Shown here piece by piece: positions 1-8,904 of a stretch of 21,293 bases of DNA; position 1 is the stretch's first letter, and each line of letters begins with the position of its first letter. The notes beneath the pieces were generated by a model. The model did no database searches. It was not told where the DNA came from and worked only from the letters and a program-made list of their open reading frames with translations. Source of the DNA: Plakobranchus ocellatus (lineage: Eukaryota > Mollusca > Gastropoda > Plakobranchidae); NCBI GenBank assembly GCA_019648995.1, contig BLXT01003727.1, positions 1,778,384-1,799,676 on the forward strand. Direction: 5' to 3'. Position numbers and translations under genes: made by a program.

Positions 1-34
<34 letters not shown>
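1..34. repeat. (GA)n microsatellite at left edge
   Basis: Pure GA dinucleotide repeat starting at base 1, followed by a short (GAT)n run. It continues out of the window. Together with the GA tract at the right edge it suggests the contig ends where GA repeats could not be assembled. Confidence 0.97.
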
Positions 35-38
<4 letters not shown>

Positions 39-254
39 GATGATGAAAGAGAGATAGACAATTATGGATTTGACGAAAAAAGTCACATAATACGTTCATA
101 CTATATACATACATGTACTTAAATTGCATGCGTATGTATATGTATGTGTCTGGATGGATATAATGTGTATCATGTATGTGTATATGCACGTATATGTATT
201 TGTGTATTGTATATATACGTATGTATATATGTATGTATGTATATATTTGTGTGA

Positions 255-269
255 ATATATATATATATA

Positions 270-315
<46 letters not shown>

Positions 316-338
316 ACACACACATATATATATATATA
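255..338. repeat. (TA)n microsatellite with short (CA)n interruption
   Basis: Nearly pure TA repeat with one ACACACAC-type interruption near 314-323, set in a wider TATG/TGTA-rich stretch (about 100-350). It is self-complementary and could extrude as a cruciform. The minus-strand open frame across it encodes only Tyr/Ile repeats and is not a gene. Confidence 0.95.
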
Positions 339-445
339 TGTAGGTATGTACTAATACTCTTTATTGTTACATTTGCTCTAACAGGTTTGAGTTTGTGGTT
401 GTATTCTTTAAATATATTAATTTAATATATTTTAAATGATGGTAT

Positions 446-850
446 GGACCGATTCAGCCGAACCCTCACCATTTGTTTGCATCATTTTCTCCTATAGTTC
501 AGCTACAAGTATGAACTTATTCGGTCTAACCTTCCTCATTTCTTTATGACATCTTTCTAAATCAGCTACAACAAGCATGTACCCATTCTGTCAAATCTTC
601 CTCATTACTTTGAGATATCTTCTTTGTAAGTCAGCTACAAGCATGTACTCATTCAGACGAATCTTCCTCATTTCTTTGCAGCATTATCCCGCATAGTTCA
701 GTTACAAGTATGTTCTAACCTTCCTCCTTTCTTCTAATATCTTATATTGCAACTCAAGTGTCATCTCAGCCCCAACCTGCCTCATTTCGCTGTTTATGTT
801 TTAATGTCCATTTCAGCTACAAGTATGCTCCGATTCAGCCTTTCCGGCCT
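446..850. repeat. Degenerate ~66-bp tandem repeat (about 5-6 units)
   Basis: Each unit carries TCAGCTACAAGTATG, then a CATTCAG-like word, then CTTCCTCATTTCTTTG. The TCAGCTACAA-type anchor recurs at about 499, 562, 631, 698 and 813, giving spacings of 63, 69, 67 and 115 nt; the last gap holds a degraded unit. Copies are diverged and contain indels, so the array is old. The ATG of the speculative lectin exon 1 lies in the last unit. Confidence 0.75.
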
Positions 851-918
851 CGTTTTTATTTTAAAACTTATGAGTGACCACATGCAAGGCTGCTACAGTA
901 ATCCGACAGATATGCTGG
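825..918 (+). CDS. Possible signal-peptide exon of the lectin gene (speculative)
   Basis: An ATG at 825 opens a frame beginning MLRFSLSGLVFILKLM, which has a short basic n-region and a hydrophobic core like a signal peptide. It runs to a strong splice-donor match (CTGG|GTAAGT) after base 918, leaving phase 1. That is the phase needed by the next plausible exon at 3670; the junction codon would be G+TC (Val). Against it: the start codon lies inside a degenerate tandem repeat and the implied intron is 2.75 kb. A signal exon should exist somewhere upstream, but this may not be it. Confidence 0.2.
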
Positions 919-994
919 GTAAGTGCTCGTTTATCTACGGTCTCTGTACTAACCAGCAGTCACTCTGACTAGAATTGACCACAATACAAGCCAT

Positions 995-1330
995 GAAGAG
1001 GGGCGCCATGGCTCACCTGGTAAAACAGTTGGCTACCAAGTCAGAGATCTGGGGTTCGAATCCCAGTCCATGCCAAATCAATTTATCATTGTTCCTCCGT
1101 GTCTACCCAGCACTATATGGGTAGCTAGGTCTCTTAACACCCGGTGAAAGAAAAGGCAGCGAGGAAAACAATGGCAAACTACCTTATAATGCAATATGCC
1201 AAGAACAATCAGGACCTTACTCCTGGTTTCCCGATGCTTGGACTAAATGTGGGACCCACTTTACTTTACAAGCCATAGAAGAATTAGCTTTTTAAAAGCT
1301 GACTGGCTGATTGATTGATTATTGATCTAC
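995..1330 (+). mobile_element. tRNA-derived SINE
   Basis: The head at about 1001-1074 is tRNA-like. It has an A-box-like TGGCTCACCTGGT and a perfect B box GGTTCGAATCC inside a 5-bp T stem (CTGGG/CCCAG). It is followed by about 240 nt of unrelated body and a tail of TGATTGATTGATT repeats. The body contains AACAATGGCAAACTACC, resembling the GGCAAACCACC word seen in many animal SINEs (from memory). Poor acceptor and anticodon stems and the long body argue against a functional tRNA. The short-repeat tail fits mobilisation by an RTE/CR1-like LINE. Family not identified. Confidence 0.8.
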
Positions 1331-1859
1331 ACAGTCAACCATTTATCGGTCATGACTGGGTTTGTGTTTCTTCTTGACCTCTCATAGAACGTTAGTTTCT
1401 CCACCAATGGCTGAATAAAATTGATGCAAAAAGTTAGAATCTGAAAAAAATATGTAAACCCAGAAATATCATTATGAATGGATTAAAAAATGAGACTACA
1501 TGACCTCAGATATTTCTGTAGAGAAACTACAGAATAACCAAAGTCCATTGAGTGACCCATTAAGCAAAGGCTACTGACCTCTCGGAACAGTCTGTACAAA
1601 TTATGTCATTTATGGTGTAGTTCTCACTTCTGGTGATTCGAAAATCTGCCAGTCAATTGAAACACGCTATACAGTACAGAAGCTGTCACAAGCTATACAA
1701 AAAGGCTGGTCTTCAGTTATAGAAAGTTAGCCAAGGGTGCCTCAAACCGGGGTCTGTATCGCTATTTCCTGTTTTCTATATGCTTTGTCAACTTTCCTCT
1801 GTTCAGGGTACTCGCTTCTAAATGGCGCTGTATACACAATTTGTGCGTAGCCTATAAAA
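1331..1859. other. Noncoding stretch, no feature recognised
   Basis: AT-rich unique-looking sequence with no credible exon, RNA gene or repeat visible. Any upstream exons of the lectin gene that lie here could not be recognised. Confidence 0.6.
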
Positions 1860-2160
1860 AGCAACTTTAAAAGTGTTTTGATGGCGCCTCATAGAGAGTA
1901 GTGAGAACAGAAGGGCGGCACCCGCCAGCCCAGAAAGGTGGGACCTTCCCGGGTCCTACCCCTCAAGGAAAAGGGGATTATCTGATGATGGCGCGCCTCA
2001 CAAAGGGTCTGTGTGACCGGTTGATGGTGTGTGGCAGTGTGTGTAAATATGTGTTTTTGCGAGGGCGGGGGAGTTGGTTTGCTTTACTCAACGTGAAATA
2101 TAGAAAGCTATTCCGTCGTGGGCAACGAGAGTAGTCGAACCTTGCCTTCGAATCCCAAGA
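1860..2160. other. GC-rich block of unknown origin
   Basis: About 300 nt markedly richer in G+C than its surroundings, with CGGCACCCGCC, CCCGGGTCC, GGCGCGCC (an AscI-like palindrome) and GAGGGCGGGGGAG. An open frame at 1901-2134 (77 aa) shows no recognisable domain. Near the 3' end, CCTTCGAATCCC followed by T6 recalls a pol III B box and terminator, but no complete tRNA fold could be built. It may be an old transposon end or a CpG-rich regulatory block. Confidence 0.35.
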
Positions 2161-2779
2161 TTTTTTACAGGCCAGTAAACAATAGGAAACTTAAATATAA
2201 CCTAAAAAACCAACAAAACCAGATCAACCCAAACTATCATTTGCGTCCATAATTATTTATGTACAAATGAAATGAAATAGATCTTTAACAGCAAGCTTAA
2301 AGAGTTGGAAAATGGTGCCCGCAATGTTATGATAAGACACTAGTTTTGTGTGATTAAAAACATCAATGTTATGTGAAAGTTGCATCGCCATGCGACTTGT
2401 GCATAGAAAAAAAAAACAAACAAAATTTGTCCTTAATGCATCGGATGAAGGTGGCTCATTGGCTTCCGATTGGTTTTGAAAAAAAAAACTATGGCCGAGG
2501 ATTATAGACCTAATTCAAGTGCTGGTAAAATCCACAGAAAACTAAGATAATCTTAGGCTTGTCTAAACCTTTCAGGTGTTTGACAAACTTTTACTTTATA
2601 TTTAAATGGTTTTCATGAGGACGCCATTCGTATTACTTTTTGCCCTTCGATGCATGTTATATAAGTTTTTAGACAAAAATCATAATAGAAACATTCTTAC
2701 ACACATCAGTCTCGAATAATTATTGGTTTATTTTGGACAATCATTAATCATCCAGAGATATAAGTAAATAACAAAAGGG
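2161..2779. other. Noncoding AT-rich stretch
   Basis: A/T-rich sequence with several A-homopolymers (for example around 2408 and 2479). No exon, repeat family or RNA gene recognised. Confidence 0.6.
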
Positions 2780-2859
2780 ATAGGGAGAGAAAAACAGAGA
2801 GAAAGATAGAGAGAGGGGGAGAGAGAGAGAAAGATAGAGAGAGGGGGAGAGAGAGAGAA

Positions 2860-2924
<65 letters not shown>
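2780..2924. repeat. Purine-rich (GA)n tract
   Basis: Almost uninterrupted purines on the plus strand, ending in a pure (GA)n run from about 2870 to 2920. The 5' part shows a GAGAGGGGGAGAGAGA motif repeated twice. The minus-strand frame across it encodes only Leu-Ser repeats and is an artefact. Confidence 0.95.
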
Positions 2925-2926
<2 letters not shown>

Positions 2927-3669
2927 TTACTTTTTTTTTTCAATTGGCTCAATTACTTTTTCGGAATCAGAACGTGTTTCTATGGATTGTTTTCCTTTCA
3001 CTCCGAAAAAATGTGTCCACTTTATTAGTATCCCTCTAGTATACAAATCCATTCTTCACACATTCTATCTAAAAAAAAAAAACATTTTATATTATAAAAG
3101 GTCTAATGTTCGAGATATAGAACAAGTCAAGTACGGCCTGTTTCTGAAATCCCCGGTGCTTTAAAACAAGGCTCAATTTGCTTGCACTTTAGGCATAATT
3201 GGCTTTTCGCATGGAATCTAGAATAGTGCAATAGAAAACTTGAAAAAAAATGTTCAAGTATTACTATTCAATAACAATAATAAGAGCGAGATGTTTTCCG
3301 TATTTGATACAAATATGAAGCAATCGGATAAAATCATTCAGAGTTAATAGTGGATATTTTTGAACTAAAACCTTTTTAAAAAAATTAATCAGCAAAAGTA
3401 ATAAGTGAAATACAGTCTTCAAATTCCGATATCTTTTGACAGAAGTTAATTTGAATTGACGGTAATTTCTTTACAAAAGTGTACATTGTAAGCTTGAACG
3501 AAACATCCTTGGCTCATAATGCCAAAATTCTGACTTGTGAGGGGTTTGCTCAAATTGCTTCACAGTAAACATGCTTTTGTTAAGATTGCAACTTTGCTCC
3601 TGCATTCTCACTTGCAACTTGTCCTACATTCCTAGATTATCGAAATACATTTTTATTATCCCTAACCAG
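2925..3669. other. Noncoding stretch upstream of the lectin exons
   Basis: AT-rich sequence with poly-A runs (about 3071-3081). Probably intronic to the lectin gene. Two acceptor-like sites end it: TTCCTAG at about 3635 and the better TTTTATTATCCCTAACCAG ending at 3669. No coding exon is evident before 3670. Confidence 0.5.
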
Positions 3670-3971
3670 TCGAAAATGAAAGCCTTTTCTCCCTGCTGTC
3701 TGCTGACATTGTATCGAACATCCCATACGGTGTATCCACCTCTGGGTGGACTGGAGTGTCCACCACTGCGGCATGCGCGCTCAGGACTGTCACAACCTGT
3801 CGCCTAGCCAGAGGATTTGTGTTCGAGTCAGCACCTGGACAGTGCAAACCTGTGTTGTGGCTGCACCAGGGATCTGGAGGGACAGTTGTACCTGCTGGCT
3901 CAGTGGACACGCACCTGGTGAACATGTTCCTCCGCAATCAGCTGGATGAGTTTTGTCAGGCTGGATTTGAG
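3670..3971 (+). CDS. PAN/apple-like exon of a secreted C-type lectin
   Basis: Penultimate coding exon of the lectin gene. It starts after a good acceptor (branch-like CTAAC, then CAG ending at 3669) in phase 1, so its first two bases complete a split codon. It stays open for 100 codons to the donor GAG|GTAAGC at 3972, phase 0. The translation has a cysteine pattern (CALRTVTTC, FVFESAPGQC) resembling a PAN/apple fold, where C-x6-C is followed by an F-x-F strand and a further Cys. It ends FCQAGFE and joins in frame to the lectin-domain exon. The distal boundary (donor) is firm, the acceptor less so: alternatives exist at about 3635 and 3755. No membrane segment is seen. Binding of a protein or glycan ligand is an inference from the fold. 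Confidence 0.65.
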
Positions 3972-4432
3972 GTAAGCGAGAGCTAACCTTGCGTATTTAA
4001 AAAACGTTAAACTATCATATTGTATTTTAAACCGATTCTTTCGCTTGCTTTATAGCATTAAATGTAGCATAAGAAAAATATAAAATGTTGATTATTTCTT
4101 GCAGAGAAAATATGCTTAAGAATATTTGATTAATGTAATCAGAGGCCGCGCAATGAAAACTTCATTGGCAGTGTTTTAAACATATTCATAACATCTCTAG
4201 TCCTATATAAACGTGTAATGAGAATAAAATAAGCGGGTCTACAGATAGTAATACGTCCATCACATGTAAAGACCGTTTATCTGACTAATAGTCTTCAAGA
4301 GGTAGGTCATGTTCTAGTTGCGATTTTTTCCAACCAAAACCAACTTTATTCTATTGAAAGTGTTGACATAGTCCCCTGTACTTGCTTTATCATCTAATAC
4401 TATTGCCTGTTTGATGTCCCAACCTTTTCCAG
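3972..4432 (+). other. Phase-0 intron of the lectin gene
   Basis: A 461-nt AT-rich intron from GTAAGCG to TTTTCCAG. The donor and acceptor leave the same phase (0), which supports joining the two exons. Nothing else recognised in it. Confidence 0.7.
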
Positions 4433-4837
4433 GCAGTGAAGTTTGGCAATGAGGGACATTTCACGTGTTTGCTAGAGTTAACATCTTTGTCAACATACCA
4501 GAAAGCCTCGACTGAGTGTAAAGCCTTGGGTGGATATCTCGCTTCTGTTAGAACCGCGGAAAAACTGGAGGTAGCAAGAGCTTTTGCTAAAGGATCTTCC
4601 GTATGGGTCGGTTTGGATGATTTAGTGGCAGAGGGAGTTTACATATGGCAGGAGAACGATGCTAGGTTGACTGCCACCGAATTGGATGCGGTTTTCGGAC
4701 AGTACCCTCCCGACAATGGCGCAGGAGGGCAACATTGCGGCAGGTACTCAGCTGCGACAAACACCCTGGATGATTACTTTTGCACTGAAGTGCAGAAGGC
4801 TCTATGTGAGACTCCGCCCCTGTCAGGTCTCTGTTAG
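4433..4837 (+). CDS. C-type lectin domain, last coding exon
   Basis: Carbohydrate-recognition-type domain (CTLD), probably secreted and involved in glycan binding or innate recognition, by family analogy. The exon begins AVKFGNEGHFTC after the acceptor and ends at TAG (4835-4837), 134 codons. CTLD landmarks in order: YQKASTECKALGG (helix 1 with Cys), WVGLDD (the WIGL core strand), EGVYIWQEN, then Cys residues in GGQHCGRY and DYFC...ALCE that fit the conserved disulfides. The usual Ca2+ site-2 triplet (EPN or QPD) reads PPD, and the usual WND reads LDD, so classical mannose or galactose binding is doubtful. It joins the preceding PAN-like exon in phase 0. The start is an acceptor site; the GTG at 4436 is not an initiator. 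Confidence 0.9.
   Translation, partial: AVKFGNEGHFTCLLELTSLSTYQKASTECKALGGYLASVRTAEKLEVARAFAKGSSVWVGLDDLVAEGVYIWQENDARLTATELDAVFGQYPPDNGAGGQHCGRYSAATNTLDDYFCTEVQKALCETPPLSGLC
4706..4774 (+). other. Non-canonical Ca2+/sugar site of the lectin domain
   Basis: The triplet at the EPN/QPD position is PPD (4706-4714), and the WND position is LDD (4766-4774). The acidic residues are partly kept, but the first site-2 residue (Glu or Gln) is lost. Sugar specificity cannot be assigned from the motif. Confidence 0.6.
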
Positions 4838-5009
4838 ACACTAGTTAAGCGTTGGGTATTAACTTATCAAAGTAAAAGGCTAGACATGATGTTTAGTGAA
4901 TGATAGTCTGTTAACCGACACAAAGCTTTTTTTATATACTGCTACATCACTCCTCTGTTACTCATTGGTATACTTTAGATGCAGTTGTGCTCGTATACCT
5001 CAATAGAGA

Positions 5010-5015
5010 AATAAA
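5010..5015 (+). terminator. AATAAA polyadenylation signal candidate 1 (lectin)
   Basis: Canonical hexamer 173 nt after the lectin stop codon. Further copies follow at 5098-5103 and 5215-5220, so alternative 3' ends are possible. Confidence 0.45.
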
Positions 5016-5097
5016 AGATACCTGTAGGGGGTGCTATTCTTATATGAACACATTGTGAGATTTTAGTTATATCATGATCACTTCACTGTTTGACGTT

Positions 5098-5103
5098 AAT
5101 AAA
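5098..5103 (+). terminator. AATAAA polyadenylation signal candidate 2 (lectin)
   Basis: Canonical hexamer in GTTAATAAACTTG, 261 nt after the lectin stop. A T-rich, GT-containing stretch follows within 30 nt, as expected for a downstream element. Confidence 0.5.
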
Positions 5104-5214
5104 CTTGAGATATTAGTTTTTGCCAGTTATTGTTACGCTTAGATAAAGGGTTTCGTAAAACTATCCCTGAGAGTCGAGTTTTTTTGAGGCAAGCCTGAAA
5201 GTGATGAAAAACGA

Positions 5215-5220
5215 AATAAA
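5215..5220 (+). terminator. AATAAA polyadenylation signal candidate 3 (lectin)
   Basis: Canonical hexamer in GAAATAAAAAAC, 378 nt after the lectin stop. It is the last signal before the A-rich tract at 5328-5366. Confidence 0.35.
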
Positions 5221-5327
5221 AAACTATAACTTTACTGTGCTATTCGCGACAGACATAGGCAATGGCAGGTTTGAAACGCCAGAGCAAGCTCACATCAAGA
5301 TGACATAACCTCTGAATGTGGAATACT

Positions 5328-5366
5328 AAAAAAAAAACAAAAAAAAAAAACAAAAAAAAAACAAAA
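5328..5366. repeat. A-rich (A)nC tract
   Basis: Runs of 8-12 A separated by single C. It could be a decayed poly-A tail of a retroinsert or simple low-complexity drift. Confidence 0.8.
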
Positions 5367-5629
5367 ACGACTCGATGTCGTTTGAAAAAGAAGATTAAAT
5401 GAACTAAATAGTAATTATTTTCCCCATATTCATCTTCCGTCCTGAGATTTGAGGACCAATAAAGGCGCAAGTAAAACTATCGGGTTCATACAGTTTTCTT
5501 TAAAACAAAACCAGTGTTCCATGAAATACGATACATGTAATGGCCAATGCATTAAGCCAAGTAATGTAACGATCGTGCAAAGCTGCAACTGATGCATGTA
5601 CATGTATTCCCGTGAAACTTAGCTAGGTG

Positions 5630-5770
5630 TAGGGCTTTTGTGGCACAGTGTCTAGCGAGCCTGCCTTGAGATCTGCAGGGACCCCTCTGTCGCGCGTTTG
5701 AGCTGTGTCTCCGGCCTGAAAGCCTGAGATCACCTTGTTGAGGACTGGCTTTATACAAAACCCAAACCTA
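5630..5770 (+). mobile_element. Second tRNA-derived SINE-like element
   Basis: TGGCACAGTGTCTAGC resembles a pol III A box, and GCGTTTGAGCTGTG about 50 nt later resembles a B box (GGTTCGANTCC with substitutions). The layout matches a tRNA-like head followed by a short body ending in AACCCAAACC. It differs from the SINE at 995-1330, so it is a separate family. Boundaries are approximate. Confidence 0.5.
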
Positions 5771-5990
5771 GACAGGTGTGTATTCATGTCAAAATATGCC
5801 TGTGTATCTGTTTAAATACTGATTTGTTTATCTGGCATTTCTTTAATGTTTTCATGTAAAGTGTAAAAAGTGCGTCAGGTTCCGTGTGTGCGTGTATGAG
5901 TGAGAGAATTGTGTAGATATGCACCGTGCACCACCCATCTAGATTGAGCAAGAGTGTATCTGTAAACGGACTTCTCAATTTGTATCATGA

Positions 5991-6006
5991 AGGGAGAGAG
6001 AGAGAG

Positions 6007-6075
<69 letters not shown>
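5991..6075. repeat. (GA)n microsatellite
   Basis: GA repeat of more than 30 units with one C interruption near 6009. The plus-strand frame across it encodes Glu-Arg repeats only. Confidence 0.97.
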
Positions 6076-6076
<1 letters not shown>

Positions 6077-6905
6077 AACTTGTAAAAGTGTATTCAGTGT
6101 GTAACTGCAAGCAAATGGGACTCTAATTTGGGAGAAGAAAAGATGAAAGATCTTTTAATTTAAATCTGAAGACTCAAATGAGGTCAAGAAATGAAGGACG
6201 ACTAAGGCACTCAGACAAAAATGATTTAGCATTTTGATAGAAAGGCTTGATATTATTATAAGTTACAAAGTTTTATTTAGTTACGTTTGACTTATTTTCG
6301 AAAATTAATGAAGATTTTCACACCTGTACATAAACTTGCTTCAGAGAAAATACACAAAAATTGGGTGTGTTGAAAATGTTTATTTTAGAAAATGTAGTAT
6401 TAAAAAAAAAAAATAAACCTCGACAATTCACTGGCCATATACTGCAATATATTTTCTGCATGGTACTAAGCAACACGGGAAAAATAAAAGAATAAAAAAA
6501 CAAAACCGTGGTAAATACCCAGTACAATCCAAACATGTGTTTTTCTCTAAACAAATATTTTAATTCCTCTACACAGAAGTTAACAAATAAATAAGCATAT
6601 CATGCATTTATTACAATAATCTACATAAAAATGCCACAATACGAACAGAAAAGCAAAGGATGATTTTTTAAAAAGTGACGGCAGATTTTCTTTACAAGAA
6701 TCCATATTCAGATATAAGAAAGTCATGTAGAGCAAATATTTGCTCTCATTTAAAATATAAATACATGCACTGTAAGCAAAAAGTTAAAAATTGCTATGAA
6801 AAAAAACCCAAAACAATTGAGACTTATTGTACAATTGAGAATAAAAAAAAAAAGGAAATTGTTCATGGGTGAGGTTGTGTGTGGGTACGGTATGCATTTG
6901 CATGA
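6076..6905. other. AT-rich intergenic DNA or long 3' UTR
   Basis: No exon, RNA gene or repeat family recognised; poly-A runs occur at about 6402 and 6843. It lies between two convergent genes and could belong to an extended 3' UTR of either. Confidence 0.6.
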
Positions 6906-6907
6906 TA

Positions 6908-6941
6908 GTGTGTGTGTACGCGCGTGCGCACGCGTGCACGC
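6908..6941. repeat. 34-nt perfect alternating purine-pyrimidine tract
   Basis: (GT)5 followed by mixed ACGCGCGTGCGCACGCGTGC steps, strictly alternating R-Y from 6908 to 6941. It contains a 14-bp palindrome at 921-934 of that line (6921-6934), CGCGTGCGCACGCG. Such sequences favour Z-DNA. It also stands out as CpG-rich in an AT-rich region. Confidence 0.85.
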
Positions 6942-7694
6942 TTTCAAAAGGAAAATTGAGCTAAAAAGTTATTTCATAAAGAAACAAAAAAATTGTCGCA
7001 AGCCTGAATGTTAACATGTCCCTGTGTCACAATCAAATAAATTACCATTCAAATGATGAAAAAGGAGTCAGAATATGTTAATGCAGAGAACTGCAATAAA
7101 TAAAATATTTACTCAGAGACTCAGTGAACATCACTGAATATATACTTGCTTAAAATCATCTTTTGATGAGCCTGCCTTCATTTTTTTCTTTGTTATTCTA
7201 TACATCTATTAAATGATCTCTGATTCAAATAAATATAATGTCATGAGAATGGTCCTAATGAGACATACAGCACATGTAAAATTATGAAAAAAGAAGAAAA
7301 CTTTCAATTTTTTAATGCCTTCTTTTCTAAGCTTTTATACACAGATCCAATAATATCTTGGCAAAAAACTACAATATTTTTCATCCAATTTTCAACCTTA
7401 CAAAGCTTATTCAGTACATGCACATTATTGCTGTACAGGCAGCTTAAATGATCCAAATATGACCTCTGACTTATCTCAAGGCATTCTATTTTCTTTAAAA
7501 AAAATACTGCTGTTGCAAAAGATAACAGTGTTTGTGAATGTGCCAATATGAATTCTTGATGTGCACACATTCAGTGCTACAGCCCAAAAATCTGAACATT
7601 CTTATGTTTAATGTGATCCTCTCAATATAAATAAATAAACTTAAAGAACTTATCAAATATTCAAATACCAGCAGTATAAAATCACGGCAAATAG

Positions 7695-7708
7695 AGCGCC
7701 CCCTGTAG
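7695..7708 (-). promoter_or_regulatory. CTCF-like core motif (weak)
   Basis: The minus strand reads CTACAGGGGGCGCT, sharing the AGGGGGCGC core of the bilaterian CTCF motif but with mismatches in the 5' half. A related word, CTGTAGGGGGTGCT, is on the plus strand at 5022-5035. Both are G-rich islands in AT-rich DNA. Function is inferred only. Confidence 0.25.
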
Positions 7709-8753
7709 AGATTGGATATTCAAAACCAAAAAACTTTTCTACCTCCTAACTTTGATTAATGACCAGTAAATAAAAGGCCAAAATAAAACATAAACAAATA
7801 TTTACAAACCATACAGACCATAACAACTATGAAAGTATCATCATGGTTTTGTAAGTTATAGAATGAATCAATCTCTATTTTACAGTATGCTATTGCACAT
7901 CGAAAGATAAAAGATTGAACCAGTAATATCAGAAAAGCTGAAAATTCCTCAAGCTCACTTGAAGCAGTAAAGGTCAAGTTCAAAAAGAAATTTAAAGCTG
8001 GTATAATATCATCGTTTTAAAGTTCATGGTTTTATTACAATATAACATACAAGACTAGATTCTGCTTCAGGTCAACAATACATGAGACAAAGGTCAAGTC
8101 CTTGGAGAGAAAAATAGCTTTGGCTAGAAAATGCCAATAGATTTTTTTCTCATTGCTCAAAGTCACTATGCCATAATTAATACATCCTTTTCATTAGTTC
8201 AACTCTGCCAGATAACACTTTCAACGTTTTCCAAGTTAAGAATACCGTTCAGAAGACTACACTTCGCATTAAAAATAATCTTGCACCTAATAAATTATTA
8301 TCTCTACCCATTTTTGTTAAATTCTTGGAGCATTTTACAAAGACAAGAATATTTTGGTTTTAATGAAGCAAAAGCTCATTCAGGCATTTCAGCAGAGCAT
8401 CTAAGTTGATGTGATGTAAATTTGGAAACACTGATTAACAAAAATTAGAATGCAATAGATAAATATTTACAAGAAATTGCACAAATTTTTCAATAATAAA
8501 TAGAATGGAAGATATGATACTTTTGGATCTCATGTCTCCAGAGAGCTTATAAAAACCACAGTGTGAGAGTAAATTATATAAAGATATAAAGTCATGGGGA
8601 AGCAAGAGGGCAAAAGGGGGAAGAAAGGGTGTCGTAAATATTTGATTCACATATATACTACAGTAGAGTAAAATCAACACAATATTTTGAAACTGTACAT
8701 CACTTTGATTGAAAAAAGGTAAGTGAAGAAATCTTAAAGACTGATTTTATGAC

Positions 8754-8759
8754 TTTATT
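8754..8759 (-). terminator. AATAAA polyadenylation signal candidate (GluN1)
   Basis: First canonical AATAAA on the minus strand after the GluN1 stop codon, about 955 nt downstream. If used, the 50-bp minisatellite at 8905-9375 would be in the 3' UTR. A variant ATTAAA lies much closer, at 9670-9665. Confidence 0.35.
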
Positions 8760-8904
8760 TTTAAAAAAGAAAAACCTCCAATGAAAGAGGATCAGTTTTT
8801 AAGCTTCAAGGAAATTTTCGAAGATACTTTACTACACCATCACAGGATCACAGGAATATTTTAACATACCATCACGTTACTAGTCCTACTTACTGCACGA
8901 TTTC

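Larger units (their letters stand above)
6942..8880. other. AT-rich intergenic DNA or extended GluN1 3' UTR
   Basis: About 1.9 kb with no credible exon on either strand; short open frames here have no domain-like composition and no partner splice sites. Few simple repeats compared with the rest of the window. It contains the CTCF-like word at 7695-7708 and an AATAAA on the minus strand at 8759-8754. Confidence 0.55.

Noticed and set aside
96..323. Tyr/Ile-repeat open frame on the minus strand
   Set aside because: It is the translation of a (TA)n microsatellite; no start context, domain or splice support.
1001..1074. Functional tRNA gene
   Set aside because: The T arm is perfect, but the acceptor and anticodon stems do not pair properly and a 240-nt body with a short-repeat tail follows, so it is a SINE head.
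2115..2165. Second tRNA ending in T6
   Set aside because: CCTTCGAATCCC resembles a B box, but only a 4-bp T stem can be formed and no D or anticodon arm is found.
3571..3669. MLLLRLQLCSCILTC as the lectin signal peptide continuous with the next exon
   Set aside because: It is in a different frame from the PAN-like peptide and has no suitable donor before 3670; the region looks like a polypyrimidine tract and acceptor instead.
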